A stretch of 39,290 nucleotides of DNA, from assembly GCA_902800925.1 (NCBI GenBank), contig CADCGD010000014.1:1-39290 (forward strand). Reading direction: 5' to 3'. The translations under genes and the position numbers were made by a program. This DNA comes from an uncultured Bacteroidales bacterium. GTDB taxonomy: Bacteria > Bacteroidota > Bacteroidia > Bacteroidales > Bacteroidaceae. Below are positions 8,353 to 17,667 of this stretch, in pieces. Under the pieces are notes generated by a model. That model ran no database searches. It had not been told where the DNA came from and saw only the letters and a list, made by a program, of their open reading frames with translations. The first letter of the stretch is position 1. Each line of letters opens with the position of its first letter.

Positions 8353-8940
8353 TTAGAATTTAACCTGTGGAGCTTTCTCTGCACCTGCCTCTGCCTCGAA
8401 CTTATCCATGGTGTTAAAGCCGAAGATACCAGCAAGGAGGTTCTTGGGGAACTTGCGGATGACGATGTTGTACTGCTGAACGACACCGTTGAACTTGTTG
8501 CGGGCCTCGTTGATGCGGTTCTCGGTACCCTCCAGCTGAGCCTGCAGGTCGCGGAAGTTCTCGTTGGCCTTCAGGTCAGGATAGTTTTCCTGGATAGCAA
8601 TCAGTCGACCGAGAGCAGCACCCAGCTCACCCTGTGCCTGTTGGAACTCCTTCATCTTCTCAGGAGTCATGTTCGTGGGGTCAAGAGTGACCTGTGTAGC
8701 CTTTGAACGAGCAGCAACAACACCTTCGAGGGTCTCTTTCTCGTGTGAGGCATAGCCCTTGACGACTTCTACCAGATTGGGAATGAGGTCGGCACGACGC
8801 TGATAGGCTGACTGTACGTTAGCCAGTGCAGTAGTAGCTTTCTCCTGTTCGCTGACCATTGAGTTGTAAGCACTGGCAGCCCAGATGCAGATGATGACCA
8901 CGGCTGCAATGATTCCGATTGTAGATTTACTCAGTTTCAT
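8353..8940 (-). CDS. lemA: LemA family protein
   Basis: 195 residues with an N-terminal transmembrane segment (about residues 8-24, GIIAAVVIICIWAASAY) and a long helical domain with the family signature RRADLIPNLVEVVKGYASHE, then ENYPDLKANENFRDLQAQLE near the middle. LemA proteins are membrane-anchored with an extracytoplasmic helical bundle, and their biochemical role is unclear. Pairing with a TPM-domain protein, as here, is a common gene arrangement. The gene starts 60 bases after the TPM gene and continues the operon. Confidence 0.92.
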   Translation of the reverse strand: MKLSKSTIGIIAAVVIICIWAASAYNSMVSEQEKATTALANVQSAYQRRADLIPNLVEVVKGYASHEKETLEGVVAARSKATQVTLDPTNMTPEKMKEFQQAQGELGAALGRLIAIQENYPDLKANENFRDLQAQLEGTENRINEARNKFNGVVQQYNIVIRKFPKNLLAGIFGFNTMDKFEAEAGAEKAPQVKF

Positions 8941-8999
8941 AATGATTGTATTTTAGTTATTAATTTCTCACTATTCACTATTCATTAGCAAAGCGCCTC

Positions 9000-10115
9000 T
9001 TACCAACGTGATGTGGCACCACCGCCTCCGAAGCTTCCGCCACCAAAGGAGCCTCCGCTAAAGCCGCCACCACCGCTGTGACCACCACCGCCAAAGCCTC
9101 CGAAACCACCACCGCTACTTTGTGGGGCAACATAGAACGGGTTGGCCAGCAGGGGCACCATGCCCATAAGTCCCACCCAGTAGTACTTGCTATTCTTGTA
9201 AAGGAAGAAGATGCACCAACCAGTGATTGCTATTAAGGTAATTAAGATGATTGTTTCAGCCTCGTCGTCCTCTGCATCTTCAGCCATCAGCGACGATATT
9301 TCAGGAAGCTTCTTCTTCTCCAGAGTGGAGTAGATAGCCTCAGTGAGATAGTACATGGCGCTGTCGGGTTGTTCGCGCTGCATGAATGGTACGGCATACT
9401 GTTGTTCAAGACGACGGCACTCTACATCGGTGAGGTCGCCCTCCAACGAACGTCCCGGTGAGATGTTGAGCGAGTGGTCCTGATAACCGCACACCACCAT
9501 GAGGCCGCGGTCGCCATAGCCCACACCGTATTTGTTGCCCACATCCTGAGCCAGACGGAAGGGATCGTCGTTCTCGATATGATTGACCACAATGACTACC
9601 GACTGCACGCCCAAGTCAAGGTTTAATCGCTGTAGTGTAACGTTCATGTTGTCAACGGTTTGCTGCGAGAGCACGTGGTCGGGATTGGAGACATATTGCG
9701 TAGAGTCCTGCAGGTAGGGGATGGGGATGTTGTCGGCGTTCCAATAGGTGACCTCAGAGGACTCAGCGCCCGAACCGCTGAGCGCACTATCCACGGTGAC
9801 CTCGGCCTCTGGACTGTCGGGCAGTGCCATCGTGCAACAGGTCATAGCCGCCAGGATACCGATGACGAAGAGCCAACCCCACATCTTGCGGGCCCTGGTC
9901 CATTCGGGATGGCTTTGCTTGTACTCCGCAATGATGGCTTTGCGCTTCTGGCGATATTCGTACACCAGCTGTGTGTAGCGTCCGGAGTACTGCTCTCTGA
10001 GCTTGTTGACGCGGCCTACCTGCCCTTTCTCCAACTCAAAGGCACTCTCCAAAGCCTGGATGGTCTGGTTGTACTGCTTGGTCAATTGGTCGAGTGATGC
10101 CTTATATTCGTCCAT
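9000..10115 (-). CDS. TPM-domain membrane protein with N-terminal coiled coil
   Basis: 371 residues. Residues 1-75 are charged and helical (probable coiled coil), followed by a transmembrane helix (about 79-99, WGWLFVIGILAAMTCCTM). A TPM (YgcG-type) domain follows, from about PIPYLQDSTQYVSNPDHVLS through SVVIVVNHIE and GDRGLMVVCG. Two more hydrophobic segments follow (IILITLIAITGWCIFFLY and YYWVGLMGMVPLLANPF), and a glycine/serine-rich tail (GGGFGGFGGGGHSGGGG) ends the protein. Gly-rich tails are usual in this family. The long N-terminal helical domain instead of a cleavable signal peptide is less usual. Function is unknown; the domain is linked to photosystem repair or phosphatase activity in plants. 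Confidence 0.85.
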   Translation of the reverse strand: MDEYKASLDQLTKQYNQTIQALESAFELEKGQVGRVNKLREQYSGRYTQLVYEYRQKRKAIIAEYKQSHPEWTRARKMWGWLFVIGILAAMTCCTMALPDSPEAEVTVDSALSGSGAESSEVTYWNADNIPIPYLQDSTQYVSNPDHVLSQQTVDNMNVTLQRLNLDLGVQSVVIVVNHIENDDPFRLAQDVGNKYGVGYGDRGLMVVCGYQDHSLNISPGRSLEGDLTDVECRRLEQQYAVPFMQREQPDSAMYYLTEAIYSTLEKKKLPEISSLMAEDAEDDEAETIILITLIAITGWCIFFLYKNSKYYWVGLMGMVPLLANPFYVAPQSSGGGFGGFGGGGHSGGGGFSGGSFGGGSFGGGGATSRW

Positions 10116-10139
10116 AGCTTATTGCTCGTGCAGAATAGT

Positions 10140-10886
10140 CTATTTCTCGTGCCAGAACTCCCAGGAGGCAAAAGCCTGCAGAAGAAGCATCTCCAGACCA
10201 TTCTTGGTCTGTGCACCATATTGGGCGCCACGCTTCATGAAGAGCGTTTCGTCGGGATTATAGATAAGGTCATAGAGGATGGTGTGACTATCCATGGCCT
10301 CATAGGGCAATTGTGGACACTCCTCGGTTTTCGGATACATGCCCAGCGGCGTGCAGTTCACGATGACGTTGTACTCCTTCACTACGTCGGGGGTTATCTT
10401 GTCATACTGGATGGTGTCAGGACGCTCATAGCGACTGACGAAGACGGTCTCCAGTCCCAAGTGGTGCAGTCCGAAGTTGATAGCTTTCGACGCACCGCCC
10501 GTACCGAGGATGAGTGCCTTCTTGTGCCACTTCTTCTCGAGCATGGGTTCGATGCTCTTAGTGAAGCCAATGACGTCACTGTTATAGCCCTTTAGCTTGG
10601 TGTTCCTACCCTCGTGAGTGACCTTGATGACGTTGACGGCACCAATGGCTCTGGCTTCTGGCGTGATACTGTCCAGATAGGGAATGACCTTCTCCTTGTA
10701 GGGAATGGTCACGTTAAGTCCTTTCAGTTCGGGGTTGGCACCAATCACCTCGTCGAGTGCCTCAATGGAGGGAATCTCGAAGTTCTCATACACAGCATCG
10801 ATGCCCTCATCCTGAAAACGCTGGTTGAAGTAGCTGATGGAGAATGAGTGGCCCAATGGGTAACCGATAAGTCCGTACTTTTCCAT
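10140..10886 (-). CDS. aroE: Shikimate dehydrogenase
   Basis: 248 residues. It reduces 3-dehydroshikimate to shikimate with NADPH in aromatic amino acid synthesis. The substrate-binding motif GYPLGHSFS is at residues 8-16, the catalytic lysine is K64 in NVTIPYKEK, and the catalytic aspartate is about D104 in GYNSDVIGF. The Rossmann motif GTGGASKAI follows. The length is slightly below the E. coli enzyme (272). It lies 11 bases after ubiE and 24 bases before the TPM gene on the same strand, so it is in the operon. Confidence 0.93.
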   Translation of the reverse strand: MEKYGLIGYPLGHSFSISYFNQRFQDEGIDAVYENFEIPSIEALDEVIGANPELKGLNVTIPYKEKVIPYLDSITPEARAIGAVNVIKVTHEGRNTKLKGYNSDVIGFTKSIEPMLEKKWHKKALILGTGGASKAINFGLHHLGLETVFVSRYERPDTIQYDKITPDVVKEYNVIVNCTPLGMYPKTEECPQLPYEAMDSHTILYDLIYNPDETLFMKRGAQYGAQTKNGLEMLLLQAFASWEFWHEK

Positions 10887-10897
10887 AATTCTAATAC

Positions 10898-11629
10898 CTA
10901 TTTTGTTGCGAAATACATCGTGCAGATGCCGAACGTAAGTCGGCGGAACGAGGCTTCGGCAAAGCCTGCCTTCATCAGTATATCGACCATGCGCTCGCCT
11001 TGTGGGAAAGCCTCGATGGTCTTGGTGAGGTAAGAGTAGGCGCTAGTGTCGCGCGAGATGAGTCGACCGTAGACGGGCAGCACCGTGTGAGAATAGATGC
11101 GGAACAGCTGCTTCATGGGGAACTTGACCGGTGTGGTAAGTTCCACGATGCTGAGGTGTCCACCTGGTCGTAGCACGCGGCACATCTCGCACAGTCCTGC
11201 GTCGAGGTCGGCAAAGTTGCGGATGCCGAAAGCAGCAGTCACCGCGTCGAAGGTGTCATTATTATAAGATAGGTGTAGACAGTCTTCCTTCTCAAATGTC
11301 ACCACATTGTCCAGACCGAGTGCCTTGACCTTCTGCCGACCAATGTCCATCATTCCCTCGCTGATGTCTGCACCTATCAGCTTTTTCGGCTGTAGCATCT
11401 GGGCAGCGAGGATGGCGAAGTCGCCCGTGCCGGTAGCAATATCGAGCAGCGACTGGGGCTGGTAGGGCGCTAGGGCCTTGATGGCCTTGCGGCGCCACCC
11501 CTTGTCGATGTCCCACGACAGACGATGGTTCAACTTATCGTAGGTGGGAGCGATGTTGTCGAACATCTGTTCCACCTGCGAGGCTTTTTCACCGTCGTGG
11601 TATGGGGTTATCTTCTCCTGCTCGTACAT
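10898..11629 (-). CDS. ubiE: Demethylmenaquinone methyltransferase
   Basis: 243 residues from ATG 11629. It methylates demethylmenaquinone with S-adenosylmethionine as the last step of menaquinone synthesis. The SAM-binding motif [13 protein letters not shown] and the UbiE signature [17 protein letters not shown] are present. A TTG right after the purC stop (11668) is in frame and would add 13 residues, but those are encoded by a palindromic repeat, so ATG is preferred. Bacteroidetes use menaquinone, so the ubiquinone role of UbiE does not apply here. Confidence 0.92.
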   Translation of the reverse strand: MYEQEKITPYHDGEKASQVEQMFDNIAPTYDKLNHRLSWDIDKGWRRKAIKALAPYQPQSLLDIATGTGDFAILAAQMLQPKKLIGADISEGMMDIGRQKVKALGLDNVVTFEKEDCLHLSYNNDTFDAVTAAFGIRNFADLDAGLCEMCRVLRPGGHLSIVELTTPVKFPMKQLFRIYSHTVLPVYGRLISRDTSAYSYLTKTIEAFPQGERMVDILMKAGFAEASFRRLTFGICTMYFATK

Positions 11630-11642
11630 ATCTTGTTCAGTT

Positions 11643-11661
11643 TGTTGCTGTGTTACAGCAA
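11643..11661. repeat. Palindrome shared with the purM leader
   Basis: GTTGCTGT-GTT-ACAGCAAC sits between purC and ubiE. On the minus strand the flanks GGTTGCTGT and ACAGCAACAAAC match the element at the upstream edge of the 8247-8349 repeat, so the two are copies of one element in two gaps of the same operon. Confidence 0.8.
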
Positions 11662-11668
11662 CCTCCAA

Positions 11669-12616
11669 TTATCTCGTCTTCAGCCACTCGCTGACGTTCT
11701 TCTCGATACGGGCAGCGATATCGCCTTCCTCAGCAGCCTTGTCGAACTTCTCGCCAACGATGTGCTCGTAGAGCTCGATGTAGCGGTCCGAGACGCTCTC
11801 AGCATACTCGTCAGTAATCTCAGGCATCACCTGTCCGGGCTCGTTCATGAAGTCGTGCTCGATGAGCCACTGGCGCACAAACTCCTTAGACAGCTGACGC
11901 TGGGGCTCGCCCTTAGCCAACTTCTCCTCATAGCCGTCGGCATAGAAGTAGCGGCTGCTGTCGGGGGTATGGATTTCGTCGATGAGGTAAACCTTACCGT
12001 CGCGCTTGCCAAACTCGTACTTGGTATCCACGAGGATGAGTCCACGCTTGGCGGCAATCTCCTGACCACGAGCGAAAATCTTGCGAGTATAGTCCTCCAT
12101 GATGGCGTAGTCCTCGGCCGAAACGATACCCTGAGCAATGATTTCTTCCTTCGAGATGTTCATGTCGTGACCCTCGTCAGCCTTGGTGGTCGGGGTGATG
12201 ATGGGCTCGGGGAAACGCTCGTTCTCCTTCATGCCGTCGGGCAGCTTCACGCCACACAGCTCGCGGCAACCATTCTTGTACTCACGCCAGGCAGAACCGG
12301 TGAGGATAGAGCGGATAATCATCTCCACACGGAAACCCTCGCACTTCAAACCCACGGTGACCATGGGGTCGGGAGTAGCCAGTTTCCAGTTAGAACAGAT
12401 GTCGGTAGTGGCATCCAGGAACTTGGCGGCAATTTGGTTCAGCACCTGTCCCTTGAAGGGGATGCCCTTCGGCAACACGACGTCAAAAGCGGAGATGCGG
12501 TCGGTGGCCACCATCACCATCAGGTCGTCGTTGATGTTGTACACATCGCGTACCTTTCCGTGGTACACGCTCTTCTGTCCCTCAAAGTGGAAATCAGTCT
12601 TTGTTAATGCTTTCAT
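11669..12616 (-). CDS. purC: Phosphoribosylaminoimidazole-succinocarboxamide synthase (SAICAR synthase)
   Basis: 315 residues from ATG 12616. It joins aspartate to CAIR in purine synthesis. Family motifs are [10 protein letters not shown] near the N terminus, [19 protein letters not shown], the [10 protein letters not shown] motif, and [10 protein letters not shown]. The start at [11 protein letters not shown] is chosen because the 15 in-frame codons upstream fall in a TTAACTTC-type microsatellite that also encodes the end of phoH. It overlaps phoH by 23 bases, and purM of the same pathway is in the same operon. Confidence 0.93.
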   Translation of the reverse strand: MKALTKTDFHFEGQKSVYHGKVRDVYNINDDLMVMVATDRISAFDVVLPKGIPFKGQVLNQIAAKFLDATTDICSNWKLATPDPMVTVGLKCEGFRVEMIIRSILTGSAWREYKNGCRELCGVKLPDGMKENERFPEPIITPTTKADEGHDMNISKEEIIAQGIVSAEDYAIMEDYTRKIFARGQEIAAKRGLILVDTKYEFGKRDGKVYLIDEIHTPDSSRYFYADGYEEKLAKGEPQRQLSKEFVRQWLIEHDFMNEPGQVMPEITDEYAESVSDRYIELYEHIVGEKFDKAAEEGDIAARIEKNVSEWLKTR

Positions 12617-13586
12617 TGTTATCTTCTTTAACTTCCTTAACTTCTTTAACTCCCTCATCAAACTGCTCGTAAGCGTTGACGATGCGGGTTACCAGCTTGT
12701 GGCGCACAATGTCTTTGCCCGTCAGGTTGACGATGCCGATGCCCTCTATATCCTTTAATATATGAAGGGCTTCGACGAGACCCGACTTCTGCGACTTTGG
12801 CAGGTCTATCTGCGTCATGTCGCCTGTGATAATCATCTTCGTGTTCCATCCCATGCGTGTCAGGAACATGCGGATCTGGGCAGGTGTGGTGTTCTGAGCC
12901 TCGTCCAGGATGACCACAGCGTCACTCAGCGTGCGACCACGCATAAAGGCCAGCGGAGCTATCTGGATGATGTTCTTCTCCATCATGTCCTGTAGCTTCA
13001 CCTGTGGCAGCATGTCTTCCAGGGCGTCGTAGAGCGGCTGCAGATAGGGATCTATCTTCTCCTTCATGTCGCCCGGCAGGAAACCCAGCTTCTCGCCAGC
13101 CTCTACGGCAGGGCGGCTCAGGATAATCTTCTTGGCTGTCTTGTCCTTCAGCGCCTTCACTGCCAGGGCTATCGACAGGTAGGTCTTACCTGTTCCCGCA
13201 GGACCGACGGCAAACACCATGTCGTTCTGCTGGTAGGCATCGATGAGTTGCTGCTGATTCTGGCTGCGGGCCTTGATGGCACGTCCCGACATGGAGTAGC
13301 ACACCACGTCGTCGGGGATGTCGTCGGTAGTACGACGACCTTTCACAATGTCCAGGATATTCTCTTCGTTCAGCGAGTTGAACTTCAGCACGTGCTGTCT
13401 CATGCGCTCTGTACTCTCCTCGAAGGCTGCCATCTGTTCCTCATCGCCCAGTACGCGGATAACGTTGTCGCGGGCCACGATGCGCAGCTTCGGGTACAAG
13501 GCGCGAATCATCTGAAGGTGCTGATTACCAGTCCCGTAGAACACCACGGGATCAATGTCCTCAAGTACTATGTGCTTCTCTATCAC
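12594..13586 (-). CDS. phoH: PhoH family ATPase
   Basis: 330 residues. Walker A is GPAGTGKT (residues 128-135), preceded by the family stretch [10 protein letters not shown], and Walker B is VVILDEAQN. An N-terminal region (about 1-100) includes the [11 protein letters not shown] stretch. PhoH proteins are predicted RNA-associated ATPases, often near ybeY, with an undefined role. The C terminus [16 protein letters not shown] is encoded by a short (TTAACTTC)-like repeat and is probably a low-complexity extension. It is the first gene of the seven-gene operon and has a consensus promoter directly upstream. Confidence 0.93.
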   Translation of the reverse strand: MIEKHIVLEDIDPVVFYGTGNQHLQMIRALYPKLRIVARDNVIRVLGDEEQMAAFEESTERMRQHVLKFNSLNEENILDIVKGRRTTDDIPDDVVCYSMSGRAIKARSQNQQQLIDAYQQNDMVFAVGPAGTGKTYLSIALAVKALKDKTAKKIILSRPAVEAGEKLGFLPGDMKEKIDPYLQPLYDALEDMLPQVKLQDMMEKNIIQIAPLAFMRGRTLSDAVVILDEAQNTTPAQIRMFLTRMGWNTKMIITGDMTQIDLPKSQKSGLVEALHILKDIEGIGIVNLTGKDIVRHKLVTRIVNAYEQFDEGVKEVKEVKEDNNESINKD

Positions 13587-13621
13587 GCTCTGAACGTTTT
13601 CTTTTCTCTATATTGACGGCG

Positions 13622-13653
13622 CAAAGGTACAAATAATTTTTGATAACAACAAA
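13622..13653 (-). promoter_or_regulatory. Promoter of the phoH operon
   Basis: Read on the minus strand: TTTG at 13653-13650, a 20-base spacer, and TACCTTTG at 13629-13622. It is a perfect Bacteroidetes promoter about 35 bases from the phoH ATG. Confidence 0.85.
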
Positions 13654-13663
13654 AATATACTCT

Positions 13664-13702
13664 GAAAAAACACGAGCCGTAACTCGGAAAGCTACGGCTC
13701 GT
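13664..13702 (-). terminator. Terminator after the sugar isomerase gene
   Basis: On the minus strand a 10-bp perfect stem (13693-13702 with 13672-13681) with an 11-nt loop is followed by GTTTTTT. It lies just after the isomerase stop and before the phoH promoter. Confidence 0.9.
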
Positions 13703-13725
13703 TGTTATTGGAGTCTGTCGCGGAT

Positions 13726-15222
13726 TTATGCGAACGGATTCTCTGTTGGGTAGTAGTCACCCTTCGGGAAGTTGTAGTCGATCTCGTCCACGGGGATGCC
13801 CATATACTTCAGAACCTCCCACAAGTACTTACCCTGGTGACCGAACATAACGGCGCAGTGGTGTGGGTAGTGCTTCTCGATGAGGACGTGACGGTAGAAG
13901 CGGCTCATGTTCTTGATGCCGAAGATACCGATAGAACCGAACGAGCGGGTAGCTACGGGGATAACCTCGCCCTGAGCGATGTAAGCGCGGAGCTTGGTGT
14001 CAGCAGTAGACTGCAGACGATATACAGTAGCCAGACCGGGCTGGATGTCACCCTCCAGGGTACCGTTGGTAACCTCAACAGGCAGGGCGCGGGCCATAAT
14101 GCGCTGGAAGCACATCTGGCAGTTGCAAACCTTGCTTGAAGCAGTGTTACCGCAGTGGAAGCCCATGAAGATTTCCTTGTCGGTATAGGTGTCGCAAGCG
14201 AACTTCTTACCCTTGATGCTCTCCTCGTACATGTCGCGGGGAACGGTGTTGTTGATGTCGAGCAGCGTAACGGCGTCCTCAGAGATACATGTTCCGATAT
14301 ACTCAGACAGAGCACCATAGATGTCAACCTCACAAGCTACGGGGATACCACGGCTGGTCAGACGGCTGTTGACGTAGCAGGGTACGAAACCGAACATGGT
14401 CTGGAAAGCAGGCCAGCACTTGTTAGCCATAGCCACGAACTGACGAGAACCCTTATGAGCCTCAATCCAGTCGGTCAGAGTCAGCTCATACTGGGCGAGC
14501 TTAGGCAGCACCTGAGGAATCTTGTTGCCATGACCCAGCTCAGCAGCCATATCCTTCACGACGTCATCGATGCGTGGGTCGTTAGCGTGCTTCTGGAAGG
14601 CCTCGAGCAGGTCGAGCTCTGAGTTCTCCTCAATCTCAACATCGAGGTCATACAGCGCACGGATAGGAGCGTTACAAGCCAAGAAGTTATTAGGACGGGG
14701 ACCGAAGCTGATAATCTTCAGGTTCTGCAGACCCACGATAGCGCGGGCGATGGGCAGGAACTCGTGAATCATCTCAGCGCACTGACCAGCGTCGCCAACG
14801 GGCTCCTCGGGGATGTAAGCGCGGGTCTTGCGCAGAGACAGAGCCTGGCTAGCGTTCAGCATACCGCAGTAAGCATCTCCACGACCGTCGATGAGGTCGT
14901 TCTGAGTCTCCTCAGCAGCAGCGCAGAACATCGTGGGACCCTGGAACCAGTCAGCAATCATGGTCTCAGAAATCTCAGGACCGAAGTTGCCAAGGTAAAC
15001 GCACAGAGCGTTACAGCCAGCCTTCTGCACATCAGCCAAAGCCTGCTGAGCGTGAATCTCGCTCTCAACGATACAGATGGGGCACTCATAGATGCCTTCC
15101 TTACCGAACTTCTTCTCATACTCGGCGATAACAGCCTTACGGCGGTTAACGGCCAATGACTCGGGGAAACAGTCGCGGCTAACAGCCACGATACCGATCT
15201 TAATTACAGGTACATTGTTCAT
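13726..15222 (-). CDS. L-fucose/L-arabinose isomerase family protein
   Basis: 498 residues, without a signal peptide, so cytoplasmic. I recognise the architecture of the fucose/arabinose isomerase fold: an N-terminal substrate domain (VIKIGIVAVSRDCFP), a central GPRPNNFLACN stretch, and a C-terminal part with FMGFHCGNTASSKVC and a late histidine-rich segment (EKHYPHHCAVMFGH). Enzymes of this fold interconvert an aldose and a ketose with a divalent metal. The metal ligands cannot be assigned with confidence here, and the actual sugar is unknown. The neighbouring gene is a secreted DUF4861 protein on the same strand. A terminator closes the unit. Confidence 0.75.
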   Translation of the reverse strand: MNNVPVIKIGIVAVSRDCFPESLAVNRRKAVIAEYEKKFGKEGIYECPICIVESEIHAQQALADVQKAGCNALCVYLGNFGPEISETMIADWFQGPTMFCAAAEETQNDLIDGRGDAYCGMLNASQALSLRKTRAYIPEEPVGDAGQCAEMIHEFLPIARAIVGLQNLKIISFGPRPNNFLACNAPIRALYDLDVEIEENSELDLLEAFQKHANDPRIDDVVKDMAAELGHGNKIPQVLPKLAQYELTLTDWIEAHKGSRQFVAMANKCWPAFQTMFGFVPCYVNSRLTSRGIPVACEVDIYGALSEYIGTCISEDAVTLLDINNTVPRDMYEESIKGKKFACDTYTDKEIFMGFHCGNTASSKVCNCQMCFQRIMARALPVEVTNGTLEGDIQPGLATVYRLQSTADTKLRAYIAQGEVIPVATRSFGSIGIFGIKNMSRFYRHVLIEKHYPHHCAVMFGHQGKYLWEVLKYMGIPVDEIDYNFPKGDYYPTENPFA

Positions 15223-15269
15223 GTTAATCTTTGTTAGTAAAGTAAATGTTTAATTGTTAGAAATATTAT

Positions 15270-15482
15270 TTCGTTTCTCGTAATTTCGTAATTTCGCAAT
15301 TTCGTTGTTTCGATGTCTCGTCGTTTCGTCGTTTCGTTGTCTCGATGTCTCGTTGTTTCGATGTCTCGTTGTTTCGATGTCTCGTTGTTTCGATGTCTCG
15401 TCGTTTCGATGTCTCGTCGTTTCGTCGTTTCGTTGTCTCGATGTCTCGTTGTCTCGATGTCTCGTTGTCTCGTTATCTCGTT
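15270..15482. repeat. 8-bp microsatellite array (TCTCGTTG-like)
   Basis: About 25 degenerate units of the 8-mer T(T/C)TCG(T/A)(T/C/G)G, such as TTTCGTTG, TCTCGATG and TCTCGTCG, fill the gap between the isomerase and DUF4861 genes. The array continues into the last codons of the DUF4861 gene. On the minus strand it gives an artificial ETTRHRDN peptide repeat. I see no promoter in it, so it may be a transcribed spacer. Confidence 0.9.
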
Positions 15483-16738
15483 ATTTTCACAACCACTGGT
15501 TGCTCGACCTCTCGTCTCCACGCCTTCAGATAGTCGAACCACTCTTTGGCCGAGTGGTAGCCGAAGGTCTCGTTGGCGGAGGTATACGTCACCTTGTAGT
15601 GCATCTCGCGGCCTGCCACCTTTATTATATACGTGTAGTTGTCCTTGTTGGCAGGCTCCTCGCTGACGATGTTCTTCTGAGGTACGTAGACTGCTAGTCC
15701 TACCGTCTCGCGCTTCCACTTCAACGTATCGGTCGAGGGGTAGTCGGTGCCCCAGCAGGCGCGCAGACCCTTCTTGTCGGTGAACTCCTCGGAATCCTTC
15801 ACATTGATAATGCCGGTGGAGAAACGATAGTCCGTGACGTCCTTGTTGAATAGCACATCGACATCGGTGTCTCTGTGGCCCGCATACTGGGTGTAGCGGA
15901 TGGTCATGTTGACGGGTGATGTCTGATGGCTGATGGGTGATGTCAGTTGCCAACCGCGGTCCACGAGTTCGACGATGGTGCGCAGCGGACCATAGCTGAT
16001 GATGCGCTGGGTGCGGCTGCGAACAGGTTCTACGAGTGTGGGTTTCTGACCATCCCAACCACGGAAGGCACCGAGTCCGAACGTTTGACCCACCCACAGC
16101 ACGTCGTCGCCATAGCCGCGAGCTTTCTGGTCATCATCGGTATAGAACTGGGTCTCCTTCAGCTCCAGCTGCTTGTGGAACTTACCATATAGGTCGAGGG
16201 TCTGGCGGGCATCGAAATAGATGCGGATGCCATTCAACTCGCTCTCGAAGTCCACACCATGGTGGTGCTGGATGTTATAGGTATAGGCGGCATCGCCACG
16301 TGCGGTAATCGACTCGATATAGTTGTTCTGCTGGTTCTTCTTCAGCGTCTTGTCCTTGGAGTTGCCCAACACCATCTCGGCAAAGACACGGGCAGGGTAG
16401 GGACGTGGCTCGCCTTCTGTATAGAGGGTCACCATATAGCGCTTCTGCTCCTTCTTGCCCAGGTCGGCCAGAAAACACAGCTCGTCGAAGGTTTCGTCCT
16501 GGTCCAGATCATCCAACTGACAGGGAATCTCCTGTCCCTCGCACATGACCAGTGCCGAACGGATATCCTCTCCATAGTCCTTCAACGGAAGCACCACAGA
16601 CTGGTCTGTCCGTGCTTGTGCAGACGGATTGGTGACACTCACTTCAATGGTTCTCTGGGCCTGGACCTCTGAGGTCTGCAGGGCCATCAAGGGTAGTGCT
16701 GCGTAGGTCAACAGCCAATGGAATATTGTACTTTTCAT
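15473..16738 (-). CDS. Secreted DUF4861-type protein
   Basis: 421 residues from ATG 16738. A signal peptide is visible (MKSTIFHWLLTYAALPLMAL, cleavage near VQAQ). The body contains QHHHGVDFESELNGIRIYFD and an aspartate-rich early motif, resembling the Bacteroidetes DUF4861 family of exported proteins found near carbohydrate-metabolism genes. An upstream in-frame ATG (16783) would spoil the signal peptide. An internal SPISHQTSPVN stretch is encoded by a GTGATG/CTGATGG repeat. The C terminus runs into the 8-bp microsatellite. A -7-like TAAATTTG lies at 16770-16763 on the minus strand but lacks a good -33 partner. Confidence 0.7.
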   Translation of the reverse strand: MKSTIFHWLLTYAALPLMALQTSEVQAQRTIEVSVTNPSAQARTDQSVVLPLKDYGEDIRSALVMCEGQEIPCQLDDLDQDETFDELCFLADLGKKEQKRYMVTLYTEGEPRPYPARVFAEMVLGNSKDKTLKKNQQNNYIESITARGDAAYTYNIQHHHGVDFESELNGIRIYFDARQTLDLYGKFHKQLELKETQFYTDDDQKARGYGDDVLWVGQTFGLGAFRGWDGQKPTLVEPVRSRTQRIISYGPLRTIVELVDRGWQLTSPISHQTSPVNMTIRYTQYAGHRDTDVDVLFNKDVTDYRFSTGIINVKDSEEFTDKKGLRACWGTDYPSTDTLKWKRETVGLAVYVPQKNIVSEEPANKDNYTYIIKVAGREMHYKVTYTSANETFGYHSAKEWFDYLKAWRREVEQPVVVKITR

Positions 16739-16809
16739 GCTACTGATAGTCGATAACAGCCACAAATTTACTAAATTCCCCAACCAATTTTTATCTTTTT
16801 AGCAAAAAA

Positions 16810-16841
16810 TTTGCTATTAAAAATATTTTTTAGTAATTTTG
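16810..16841 (+). promoter_or_regulatory. Promoter of the gldB-like/dnaB unit
   Basis: TTTG at 16810-16813, a 20-base spacer, and TAATTTTG at 16834-16841 match the Bacteroidetes consensus. The -33 box lies in a small palindrome, AGCAAA-AAA-TTTGCT (16801-16815). Confidence 0.75.
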
Positions 16842-16882
16842 CATCGTATTTTTAAGAAAATTAATGTTTCCCTGTTAGTAAC

Positions 16883-17665
16883 GTGCAGAAAGTTTACGGA
16901 ATATTGGTCGTGCTGATGTTGGTCTGCGTCGGTTGTCAGTGGCAGTTGAAACCCGCTGATACGGATGCTGCAGGCAAGCGTATCGGTATCCAGCGTTTCG
17001 ACCGTATCGAGATGCTCTATCTCACCACGGGCGACTATTCTGCACTGCAACAGATGAACACCTATTTCCCCACAGAGACGCGCATGCTCATAGAGGATAT
17101 GCTGCACTTGGGACAGGTCGACGATCCGGCCATCAATACGAAGTTCCTGTTCTTCTTTCAGGACTCCACGTTGCAGCAGATGCTCAACGACGTGCAACAG
17201 CAGTATGCCAACATGGACGATGTGGACGAACAGCTGTCGCTGGCGTTCAAGCGGCTGAAGGACGAACTGCCTGACATTGCCGTACCGACGGTCTATACGC
17301 AGATTGGCTCCTTCGACCAGAGCATCATCGTGTCGGGTGGTTCGCTGGGTGTCAGCTTAGACAAGTATCTGGGCACTGACTATCCGTTCTATGCAGACCA
17401 CTACAGCGAGCAGGAGCGCCAGCTGATGCACCGCGGAATGATTGTGCCGGACTGCCTGAGTTTCTACCTGCTGAGCATCTATCCCTTGCCCAAGGGTAAC
17501 ATCCAGACGGATCGCGACAAGCACATGGGACGCATCATGTGGGTGGTCAACCGACTGATGCAGAAACAGGTGTTCGAAAACGACTATGTGGACGAGGCGG
17601 CAATGTATATGAACCATCGTCCACACACTTCTTTACACGATTTCCTCAAAGACAGAAAAGACTGA
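16883..17665 (+). CDS. GldB-related lipoprotein
   Basis: 260 residues from a GTG start; no ATG is available in frame after the upstream TAA at 16862. The lipobox is LVCVGC with Cys18. The mature protein has motifs of the GldB family (IQRFDRIEMLYLTTGD at the start, then TVYTQIGSFDQSIIVSGGSLGVSLDKYLG). GldB is needed for gliding motility in Flavobacteria, and related proteins occur in non-gliding Bacteroidales, where the role is unclear. It is two bases upstream of dnaB, so the two are co-transcribed. Confidence 0.75.
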   Translation: MQKVYGILVVLMLVCVGCQWQLKPADTDAAGKRIGIQRFDRIEMLYLTTGDYSALQQMNTYFPTETRMLIEDMLHLGQVDDPAINTKFLFFFQDSTLQQMLNDVQQQYANMDDVDEQLSLAFKRLKDELPDIAVPTVYTQIGSFDQSIIVSGGSLGVSLDKYLGTDYPFYADHYSEQERQLMHRGMIVPDCLSFYLLSIYPLPKGNIQTDRDKHMGRIMWVVNRLMQKQVFENDYVDEAAMYMNHRPHTSLHDFLKDRKD

Positions 17666-17667
17666 TT

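Noticed and set aside
8233-8706. Plus-strand frame starting with LCLLLCHT repeats
   Set aside because: It lies opposite lemA and is produced by the 24-bp repeat; no promoter or family motif.
10898-11668. Longer ubiE from TTG 11668
   Set aside because: The extra 13 residues are encoded by the palindromic element and are not typical of the family; ATG 11629 gives the usual length.
15234-16097. Minus-strand frame with ETTRHRDN peptide repeats
   Set aside because: It is the antisense-frame product of the 8-bp microsatellite joined to an alternative frame of the DUF4861 gene, which has a proper signal peptide.
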